64,000 nt of DNA from Umezawaea beigongshangensis. Its GTDB lineage: Bacteria; Actinomycetota; Actinomycetes; Mycobacteriales; Pseudonocardiaceae. The stretch spans positions 62,001 to 126,000 of the forward strand of contig NZ_JAEIOJ010000001.1 of NCBI RefSeq assembly GCF_016464305.1. Reading direction: 5' to 3'. The notes under the pieces were generated by a model. It saw only the letters and a program-made list of their open reading frames with translations. It searched no databases and had not been told where the DNA came from. The position numbers and the translations under genes are program-made. Shown in pieces: positions 8,145-14,689 of the stretch. Each line of letters starts with the position of its first letter. The first letter of the stretch is position 1.

Positions 8145-8729
8145 ATGAGCCCCGCATGGGAGACGGTACTGGCGAAGGCCGGCCTTCAGGTCACGCCCGA
8201 CGAGTTCCTCTCGCTCGTCGAGGACGCCGCACGCAGACTCGCTCCGCCGCACCCCGACCCGGTCGGGTACTTCTCCCCCGAGCAGCGGGAAGCGCTCACC
8301 GACGTCGGCCTCGACCTCGGTCCGGCCACGCGGTTCGACACCCGGCCCCGCGCCCGCTCCGTCGTGGCCATCGCCGTGCTGCGCGACTCCGCGCTGACCG
8401 TCGGCGAGGCCGCGCGCCGCCTGGGCGTCGACCCGAGTCGCATCCGGCACCGCCTCGGCGTCGGCAGGCTCGACGGCTGGAAGGACCGCGGCGGCTGGCG
8501 GCTGCCCGCGTGGCAGTTCGCGGGCGACGAGGTGCTGCCGGGGCTGGACGTCGTGCTCGCGGCCGTGCCCACCGATCAGCCGCCGCTGGTCGTGGCCCAG
8601 TTCATGACCACCCCGCAGGACGACCTGGACGTCGACGGGAAGGCGGCCAGTCCGCGCGACTGGCTGCTCGCGGGTGGATCGCCCGATCGCGTCGCCGCCC
8701 TCGCCGCCGTCGTCGGCACGCCCGCCTGA
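8145..8729 (+). CDS. antitoxin of RES-type toxin/antitoxin pair
   Basis: A 194-residue protein. The middle carries a helix-turn-helix (LTVGEAARRLGVDPSRIRHRLGVGRLDGW). The C-terminal ~70 residues resemble the toxin-binding domain of Xre/MbcA/ParS antitoxins (LPGLDVVLAAVPTDQPPLVVAQFMTTP, then SPRDWLLAGGSPDRVAALA). The N-terminal ~70 residues are an extra helical segment. It lies 31 bases upstream of the RES-domain gene, the usual antitoxin-first order. ATG 8145 is supported by a leaderless promoter. Pairing with the toxin rests on this order and the C-terminal match. Confidence 0.8.
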   Translation: MSPAWETVLAKAGLQVTPDEFLSLVEDAARRLAPPHPDPVGYFSPEQREALTDVGLDLGPATRFDTRPRARSVVAIAVLRDSALTVGEAARRLGVDPSRIRHRLGVGRLDGWKDRGGWRLPAWQFAGDEVLPGLDVVLAAVPTDQPPLVVAQFMTTPQDDLDVDGKAASPRDWLLAGGSPDRVAALAAVVGTPA

Positions 8730-8760
8730 GCTACCGCGAGAAGGAGACGACCGGACCCGC

Positions 8761-9417
8761 ATGTCTCGGCTTCCCCAGCCGCCCGCGCCCGCCGTCCTGC
8801 AAGCGCACCTGCGCCGCACGGAGGACGTGGTGGCGGTGCACCACGCCACCCGGCTCGTCCGGGTGTTCACCGCCAAGGGCGAGCACCCCCAGAACTGGAA
8901 CTCGTTCCGCTACACCGGCCCCCTGCCGCACGCCCGGTTCGACACGCAGGCACCGCGTCCCGACGGGGTGCCCTTCGAGGACCGCGAGCAGGGCGTCCTG
9001 TACTTCGGGCTGTCCGTGCGCACCAGCATCGCCGAGGTGTTCCAGGCGACCTCCGTGGTCGACCGGCACACCCGCAGTCCGTTCGTCGTCGTGTTCCGGC
9101 CGCGCCGCACGCTGCGGCTGCTCGACCTGGCCGGGCTGTGGCCGACGCGGGTGGGCGCGTCGCAGGAGATGAGCAGCGGCCCCAAGCACCTCACCCAGGC
9201 GTGGGCACGGGCGATCCGCGCGGCGTACCCGGAGCTGGACGGCCTCTGGTACCGCTCGTCGATGGACTCCGGCAACCCCGCCGTCTGCCTGTGGGACCCG
9301 CCCGCCACGACGGGCCTCCCCGCCACACCCGACGTCCTGCTCCCCCTGGACCACCCCGGCCTGGACCTCCCCCTGGCGAGGGTCTGCGAGGACCTGAACT
9401 ACACCCTCCTGGACTGA
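8761..9417 (+). CDS. RES-domain NAD+-degrading toxin
   Basis: A 218-residue RES-domain protein. Family hallmarks are RLVRVFTAKGEHPQNWNSF, PHARFDTQ, GVLYFGLSVRTSIAEVFQ (the conserved Glu region) and VCLWDP near the end. Characterised relatives such as M. tuberculosis MbcT phosphorolyse NAD+ and kill the cell unless bound by the antitoxin. ATG 8761 has AGAAGGAG about 14 bases upstream, a little far, but no better start exists. It is second in the operon and is followed at once by a hairpin repeat and the convergent GNAT gene. Confidence 0.85.
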   Translation: MSRLPQPPAPAVLQAHLRRTEDVVAVHHATRLVRVFTAKGEHPQNWNSFRYTGPLPHARFDTQAPRPDGVPFEDREQGVLYFGLSVRTSIAEVFQATSVVDRHTRSPFVVVFRPRRTLRLLDLAGLWPTRVGASQEMSSGPKHLTQAWARAIRAAYPELDGLWYRSSMDSGNPAVCLWDPPATTGLPATPDVLLPLDHPGLDLPLARVCEDLNYTLLD

Positions 9418-9418
9418 C

Positions 9419-9459
9419 GACGCGCGAGTCGACCGTTCGGGCACGGCGACTCGCGCGTC
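9419..9459. terminator. hairpin between convergent genes, 22-bp-repeat relative
   Basis: Perfect 13-bp inverted repeat (GACGCGCGAGTCG) around a 15-base loop. It starts 2 bases after the RES stop and overlaps the GNAT stop. The left arm and loop (GCGAGTCGACCGTTC) resemble the dispersed repeat units at 27388 and 34755. Confidence 0.7.
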
Positions 9460-10021
9460 AGCGGCGGGCCGTGGAGATCTGGCGGCCGCGCGGGGGTGAG
9501 AGGAAGCGGGCGTAGCGCACCTCGGGCAGTTGCTGGCCCTCCAGCTCGAAGCGGTCGACCACGCCGTCGTGGCGCCAGCCGTGCGCCTCGCAGAAGCCGC
9601 GCGACGACTCGTCGTCCTGGAGCACCCACAGCACGGCGTAGCGGAAGCCCTGGCCGACCAGGTGACGCAGGGCGTGCTCGTGCACCTCGTGCCCCGCGCC
9701 CGTGCCCTGGAACTCCGGGTCCGCGTAGATCGCCTCCAGCTCGCCGGTGCCGAGGTCGGGGTGGGCGTCGTCGGCCTCGCGCACCTCGTCGACCGCGCAG
9801 TACGCGCCGATGCGCCCCTCCTCGTCGACGGACACGAAGACACCGCTGGGCTCCGGCAGCACGAGCTTGCGCTGCCAGTTCGGCAGACGGCTCTCCGGGA
9901 GCATCCGGTCGAGCACCGCGTCGTCGACGATCCCGCGGTACGCGCGCTGCCACGACGCCACGTAGATCCGCGCGATCGCCGCCGCGTCATCCGGCCGGGC
10001 CGCCCGCACCGTCCATCGCAT
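9458..10021 (-). CDS. GNAT family N-acetyltransferase
   Basis: A 187-residue single-domain acetyltransferase. It starts RAARPDDAAAIARIYVASWQRAYRGIV, the common GNAT N-terminus. It has the acetyl-CoA region ELEAIYADPEFQGTGAGHEVHEHAL and ends with CEAHGWRHDGVVDRFELEGQQLPEVRYAR. The substrate is unknown. ATG 10021 is the start where homology begins; upstream in-frame codons look non-coding. It is the last gene before the hairpin shared with the RES toxin. Confidence 0.88.
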   Translation of the reverse strand: MRWTVRAARPDDAAAIARIYVASWQRAYRGIVDDAVLDRMLPESRLPNWQRKLVLPEPSGVFVSVDEEGRIGAYCAVDEVREADDAHPDLGTGELEAIYADPEFQGTGAGHEVHEHALRHLVGQGFRYAVLWVLQDDESSRGFCEAHGWRHDGVVDRFELEGQQLPEVRYARFLSPPRGRQISTARR

Positions 10022-10062
10022 GGTGCGAGCGTCCCGCACTCGCCCGACCGTCCGCCAGGTTT

Positions 10063-12003
10063 TCAGGCAATCGGTCCGAGATGGCGAGCCCACCAGTCCA
10101 GCACCGCGTCGAAGCGCTGCTGCCGGTGCCGCGGCCGTCCGGAACGGGTCAGCTCGTGGCCCTCACCGGGGAAGAGCAGCAACTCGGCGGCCACGCCGTT
10201 GCGGCGCAGCGCCACGAACATCCGCTGCGCCTGCTCCAGCGGGCAGCGCCAGTCGTGCTCGGAGTGCACGACGGCGAACGGCACGGTGATCTTCTCGGCG
10301 TGGGTCAGCGGACTCATCGCGCGCTGGGCCTCCAGGTCGGGGCCGCAGTAGGCGTCGGCGAAGAACCAGCCGATGTCCGACGATCCGGCGAAGGAGTCCC
10401 ACGCGTTCACGGCGCGCTCGCTCCACGCGGCGCGGAAGCGCTCGCCGTGGTGCGCGGCCAGCCAGCTCGTCATGAACCCGCCGTAGGAGCCGCCCATCAC
10501 GCCGACGTCGTCGGCGTCGCACTCGGGCAGCTCCAGCGCGAGGTCCAGCACGGCGAGCACGTCGGTGACGTCGACCGTGCCGAACGCCTCGACGACGGCC
10601 TGGCCGTGGGCCTGCCCGTAGCCCGCCGAGCCGCGCGGGTTCGGCAGCACGACGGCGTAACCGGCGGAGGCGTAGACCTGGGCCTCGTCGAAGAAGCCCC
10701 AGCCGTGGTACATGAACGGGCCGCCGTGCACGGCGAGGACGACCGGGTGCGGCCCCTCGCCCTCGGGCAGCACGACCCAGCCGTGCACCGGGTAGCCGTC
10801 GGGGGCGGTGCCGGTCAGCTCGCGCACGGCGTGCAACCCGGTCTCGCGCAGGGGCGCGGCGAAGTCGGTGAGCCGGTCGCCGCCCACCAGCACGACCTCG
10901 CCCGGACTGTCCGGAGTGGACACCACGGCCACGGTCCGGTCGCCGTCGGCGGCGAACGCCCGCACCGACGCCCGCTCGCCCGCCAGCAGTTGCAGCGAGT
11001 CGAGCACGGCGGCGTCCGCTCCGACGGGGACGGCGCGCAGCTCCAGCGCGCCGCGGTTGCGCACGACGACGAGCACGCGGTCGCCGGTGACGACGGGAGC
11101 GCCGGAGAGCTTCTCGCAGTCGACGGTCTCGGTGTCGGTCAGCCTGGTGCCGGTGGCGGGGTCGCCCTGCGCGCGCAGCGGCGCGCTCCACAGGCCGCTG
11201 TTGCGGGCCACGCTGTGGATGCCGGTGAACTCGGCGCCGTAGTAGAAGATCGTGCCGTCGGCGGTGACCACGGGCAGCGCCGCGTCACCGGCGCTGCGGA
11301 CCACCAGGCGCGGGGCGCCACCGGTGACCGGCACGGCGTACAGGTCGTCGTGCAGCGTCTCGGCGACGCCCAGGTCGCGCGGCGCGGCGAACACCACGAG
11401 CGCGGAGTCCGGGCTCCAGGCCGGGTCGGACGCGCTGAACGTGCCGTCGGTCAGTTCCACCGGCTCGGCGGCGGAGTCGAGCGCGTCCACGACGAACAGC
11501 CGCGAGCGGCGGTCGCCGAGGAAGCCGACGTCGTCGACGCGGTAGTCGAGCCTGGTGATGTGCCGCGGCGCCTCGGCCTCGGGACCGGGCGCGGTCTCGC
11601 CCTCGGCGGCGGGGGTGCCGTAGCGGCCGGGCTCGGGGACGCGCGCCGTGAACGCGATCCACCGCGAGTCGGGCGACCAGACCGGGGCGCCGGCGCCCAG
11701 CGGCAGGTCGGTGAGGGCGCGGGACTCGCCGCCGTCCGCGGGCATGACGTGCAGCTGCGGCCGGCGTCCGGCCGAGGCGCGCAGGAACGCGACCAGCCCG
11801 CCGTCCGGGGAGATGCGGGGCGCGGCGTCGTGGTCGCCGTGCGTCCAGGGGACCGGGTCGCCGCCGTCGAGCGGGACGCGGTGCAGGCCGCCCCGGTAGG
11901 TGTCGGAGTCCGGGTCCGGCCGATCGAGGTCGACCAGCAGGAGGTCGCCGCACAGGGTCGGGGTGCCGGGTGAGTTCATGAGCCGCACGTCAACAGGTCG
12001 CAC
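10063..12003 (-). CDS. S9 family (acylaminoacyl-peptidase-like) prolyl oligopeptidase
   Basis: A 646-residue cytoplasmic peptidase. The N-terminal beta-propeller shows repeated WSPDS-type blades. The C-terminal alpha/beta-hydrolase has the nucleophile in MGGSYGGFMTSWL, the Asp in SEHDWRCPLEQ and the His in GEGHELTRSG. These are S9C features; such enzymes remove residues from short or acylated peptides. GTG 12003 fits a -10 box 8 bases upstream; ATG 11979 is the alternative. It is divergent from the amidohydrolase, with which it may share peptide catabolism (inference). Confidence 0.92.
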   Translation of the reverse strand: MRPVDVRLMNSPGTPTLCGDLLLVDLDRPDPDSDTYRGGLHRVPLDGGDPVPWTHGDHDAAPRISPDGGLVAFLRASAGRRPQLHVMPADGGESRALTDLPLGAGAPVWSPDSRWIAFTARVPEPGRYGTPAAEGETAPGPEAEAPRHITRLDYRVDDVGFLGDRRSRLFVVDALDSAAEPVELTDGTFSASDPAWSPDSALVVFAAPRDLGVAETLHDDLYAVPVTGGAPRLVVRSAGDAALPVVTADGTIFYYGAEFTGIHSVARNSGLWSAPLRAQGDPATGTRLTDTETVDCEKLSGAPVVTGDRVLVVVRNRGALELRAVPVGADAAVLDSLQLLAGERASVRAFAADGDRTVAVVSTPDSPGEVVLVGGDRLTDFAAPLRETGLHAVRELTGTAPDGYPVHGWVVLPEGEGPHPVVLAVHGGPFMYHGWGFFDEAQVYASAGYAVVLPNPRGSAGYGQAHGQAVVEAFGTVDVTDVLAVLDLALELPECDADDVGVMGGSYGGFMTSWLAAHHGERFRAAWSERAVNAWDSFAGSSDIGWFFADAYCGPDLEAQRAMSPLTHAEKITVPFAVVHSEHDWRCPLEQAQRMFVALRRNGVAAELLLFPGEGHELTRSGRPRHRQQRFDAVLDWWARHLGPIA

Positions 12004-12011
12004 GGACCAGG

Positions 12012-12017
12012 ACGTTA
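12012..12017 (-). promoter_or_regulatory. -10 box, leaderless start of S9 peptidase
   Basis: TAACGT on the minus strand, 8 bases before GTG 12003. It faces away from the TAGATT box of the amidohydrolase. Confidence 0.45.
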
Positions 12018-12062
12018 CCGCAATGTGGTTAGCAAGGCTTACGAGATCTTTTGACGATCACA

Positions 12063-12068
12063 TAGATT
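12063..12068 (+). promoter_or_regulatory. -10 box, leaderless start of amidohydrolase
   Basis: TAGATT, 6 bases, ATG 12075, with no Shine-Dalgarno sequence. The surrounding 60 bases are clearly AT-richer than the genes. Confidence 0.55.
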
Positions 12069-12074
12069 CCAGCC

Positions 12075-13289
12075 ATGACGCGAACCGTGTTCTCCGGCGG
12101 CAGGGTGTTCGACGGCAGCGGCTCCGAGGCCGCCGAGGCCGACGTGGTCGTGCAGGACGGCCGGATCGTCGACGTCGGCTCCGGCCTGGACGGCGACGAG
12201 CGGGTGGACGCGACCGGGCACACGGTGCTGCCCGGCCTGTTCGACTGCCACGTGCACGTGACGCTGAGCGGCGTGAACCCGCTGAGCATCCTGAACTCGC
12301 CGTTCTCGTTGCAGTTCTACGAGGCGGCCGAGAACCTGCGCACCACGCTGGCCTGCGGCATCACCTCCGTGCGCGACGCCAGCGGAGCCGACCTGGGCAT
12401 CGCCGAGGCGCTGCGCCGGGGGATGATCCCCGGCCCGCGCACGCAGATCTCGATCTCCATGCTGTCGCAGACCGGTGGTCACGGCGACGACTGGATGTCC
12501 TGCGGCGCGGTCGTGCCGACGTTCCTGCCGCACCCCGGACGCCCCAGCTCCGTCGTGGACGGCCCCGACGAGGTGCGCCGCAAGGTCCGCGAACTGGTGC
12601 GCGACGGCGCCGACGTGATCAAGATGGCGACCACGGGCGGCGTGCTGTCGCCGCGCTCGGACCCGAAGCGCGCGCACTTCCGCGACGAGGAGATCGCCGT
12701 GGCCGTGCAGGAGGCCACCGCCGCCGGGATCGCCGTGATGGCCCACGCCCAGGGCACCGCCGGCATCCTCGCCGCGGTGCGCAACGGGGTCAGGTCGATC
12801 GAGCACGGCATCCACCTGACCGACGAGGCGATCGACCTGATGCTGGAGCGCGGCACGTGGCTGGTGCCGACGCTGCTCGCACCGCGCGACGCGATCGCCG
12901 CGGCGGACGCCGGGGTGCTCACCCCGGAGATGGCCGCCAAGGCGCGGGCCGGCCTGGAGAGCCACGTCGCGTCGATCACGGCCGCCGCCGCGGCCGGGGT
13001 GCGCATCGCGATGGGCACGGACTCGGGCGTCGGCCCGCACGGGCGGAACCTCGACGAGCTGTCGCTGATGGTGGAGTGCGGGATGAGCCCGGCGGCGGCG
13101 CTGCACGCGGCCACCGGGTCGGCGGCCGAGCTGCTGGGGGTCGGCGAGGAGCTGGGCGCGGTGGAGCCGGGCAAGCGCGCCGACCTCGTGCTCGTGGAGG
13201 GCGACGCGGCGGACCTGATCCGCTCCGGCGCCGGGGCGCTGCGCGGTGGCGTGCGCGGCGTGTGGCAGGACGGCGTGCGGGTGTCCTGA
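12075..13289 (+). CDS. amidohydrolase family protein (Xaa-Pro dipeptidase/imidazolonepropionase-like)
   Basis: A 404-residue metal-dependent amidohydrolase. The metal site shows HVHVT after LPGLFDC, the bridging Lys in DVIKMATTGGVLS, His in MAHAQGTAGI and IEHGIHLTD, and the catalytic Asp in MGTDSGVGPHG. The N- and C-terminal parts form the small beta-sandwich (GKRADLVLVEGDAADLI). Close family members hydrolyse Xaa-Pro dipeptides or cyclic amides; the exact substrate is open. A hairpin terminator follows, shared with the convergent terC. Confidence 0.9.
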   Translation: MTRTVFSGGRVFDGSGSEAAEADVVVQDGRIVDVGSGLDGDERVDATGHTVLPGLFDCHVHVTLSGVNPLSILNSPFSLQFYEAAENLRTTLACGITSVRDASGADLGIAEALRRGMIPGPRTQISISMLSQTGGHGDDWMSCGAVVPTFLPHPGRPSSVVDGPDEVRRKVRELVRDGADVIKMATTGGVLSPRSDPKRAHFRDEEIAVAVQEATAAGIAVMAHAQGTAGILAAVRNGVRSIEHGIHLTDEAIDLMLERGTWLVPTLLAPRDAIAAADAGVLTPEMAAKARAGLESHVASITAAAAAGVRIAMGTDSGVGPHGRNLDELSLMVECGMSPAAALHAATGSAAELLGVGEELGAVEPGKRADLVLVEGDAADLIRSGAGALRGGVRGVWQDGVRVS

Positions 13290-13303
13290 CCCCGGACGCC
13301 GGA

Positions 13304-13332
13304 ACGGCCCGCGGCGTCGTGCCGCGGGCCGT
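13304..13332. terminator. bidirectional terminator, amidohydrolase / terC
   Basis: Perfect 12-bp inverted repeat (ACGGCCCGCGGC) with a 5-base loop, between convergent genes. Confidence 0.8.
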
Positions 13333-13354
13333 CCCGGTGCGTCGTGCGGGCGGT

Positions 13355-13382
13355 GTCAGGCCGACGGTGTCAGGCCGACGGG
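13355..13382. repeat. 14-bp tandem duplication spanning the terC stop
   Basis: TGTCAGGCCGACGG occurs twice in direct succession. The second copy contains the terC stop codon; the first lies just beyond it and carries a duplicate stop. Confidence 0.7.
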
Positions 13383-14362
13383 ACGTGCTTGGCGGCCTCG
13401 GGGTGGCGCTTGACCTTGATCAGGCTGGCGACGGTCGTGATGATCAGGACGCCCACGATGACGCCGAGGGACAGCCCGATGCCGATGGTCGGCACGTGCA
13501 GCGGCTCACCGCCGTTGAGGAACGACAGCGAGTTGGTGTGCAGCGCCTCCAGGATCAGCTTCACGCCGATGAACCCGAGGATCACCGCCAGGCCGATCGA
13601 CAGGTAGACGAGCTTCGTCAACAGGCCGCCCAGCAGGAAGTACAGCTGGCGCAGACCCATCAGCGCGAAGGCGTTGGCCGCGAAGACCAGGAACGGCTCC
13701 TTGGTCAGGCCGAAGATCGCCGGGATGGAGTCGAGCGCGAACAGCAGGTCGGTCGTGCCGATGGCGACCATCACGATGAACATCGGCGTGACGAAGCGCT
13801 TGCCGTTGATCTTGATGAACGACTTCTCGCCGTGGAACTCGTCGGTCACCGGGAAGATCCGGCGCACGACGCGCAGCATCGCGTTCTCCTTGAACTCCGC
13901 GTCCTCGTCCTCGCCCTTGGCGAGCTGGATGCCCGTGTAGATGAGGAACGCGCCGAAGATGTAGAAGACCCAGCTGAACTGCTCGATCACGGCCGCGCCG
14001 ACGGCGATGAAGATGCCTCGCATGATCAGCGCGAGCACGATGCCGACCAGCAGCACGCGGTGCTGGTGGATGGCGGGCACCTTGAACGCCGACATGATGA
14101 TCAAGAAGATGAAGAGGTTGTCGATGCTCAGCGAGTACTCGGTGATGTACCCGGCGAAGAACTCGGTCGCCGGTGTACCTCCGGCGAAGAACCAGAGTCC
14201 GAGCCCGAAGGCGACGGCGACCGCGACGTAGAAGGTGACCCAGCGACCGGCTTCTCCGATGCTCACCTCGTGCGGGTGGCGATCGACCACGAACAGGTCG
14301 ATCGCGAGGAGAACCAGGAGGCCGCCGATCGTCGCGATCCACAGCCACAGGGGTACTGACAT
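13370..14362 (-). CDS. TerC family integral membrane protein
   Basis: A 330-residue TerC/Alx protein with about nine membrane helices. Key family residues are present: LAIDLFVVD near the start, EYSLSIDNLFIF, and the matching second half VAIGTTDLLFALDSIPAIFGLT. These acidic residues are thought to bind metal; Alx/MntP-linked members act in manganese homeostasis, often during protein secretion. ATG 14362 has GGAGG about 5 bases upstream, better than TTG 14365. The leader carries a probable yybP-ykoY riboswitch, which supports a manganese role. Confidence 0.93.
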   Translation of the reverse strand: MSVPLWLWIATIGGLLVLLAIDLFVVDRHPHEVSIGEAGRWVTFYVAVAVAFGLGLWFFAGGTPATEFFAGYITEYSLSIDNLFIFLIIMSAFKVPAIHQHRVLLVGIVLALIMRGIFIAVGAAVIEQFSWVFYIFGAFLIYTGIQLAKGEDEDAEFKENAMLRVVRRIFPVTDEFHGEKSFIKINGKRFVTPMFIVMVAIGTTDLLFALDSIPAIFGLTKEPFLVFAANAFALMGLRQLYFLLGGLLTKLVYLSIGLAVILGFIGVKLILEALHTNSLSFLNGGEPLHVPTIGIGLSLGVIVGVLIITTVASLIKVKRHPEAAKHVPSA

Positions 14363-14384
14363 CAAAACCTCCGGTCACAGGCGC

Positions 14385-14506
14385 ACGCCAATGCCCGGAG
14401 GTCTCCTCCGCCGGTTCTGCGATCCGAACCGACCGACGGCACCGGGATCCCGACACTGGGTTCCGTGCTGACGACACCGCCGCGAGGGAGTACTCCCCTC
14501 CTTGCT
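14385..14506 (-). promoter_or_regulatory. yybP-ykoY (manganese) riboswitch
   Basis: The leader of terC, read on the minus strand, contains the conserved elements in order: AAGGAGGGGAGTACTCCC (first loop, GGGGAGTA), then GTCGTCAGCAC, a long variable stem, and GGCGGAGGAGACCTCC (second loop with GGAGACC). Placement directly before a terC gene is classic for this class, which senses Mn2+. Boundaries are approximate. Confidence 0.78.
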
Positions 14507-14676
14507 GATGTGCATTGTGACCCGCGGGCGGCGCGGAAAGCCAGCGGAGGTGACCAGACCCACCACGGAACCGGGCAACCCCGCACCCCGTCGCACGTCC
14601 GGCGGAGTCGGCGCCAGCTGAGAGGTCGGCCCCGTTCGCCCCGTCCTCCGCCGCGCGGCTCTCAGCGGACCTCGAA

Positions 14677-14682
14677 TAGGGT
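14677..14682 (+). promoter_or_regulatory. -10 box, leaderless start of hydrolase-ABC fusion
   Basis: TAGGGT, 7 bases, GTG 14690, with no Shine-Dalgarno. This sets the start of the long fusion gene. Confidence 0.6.
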
Positions 14683-14689
14683 CGGTGCG

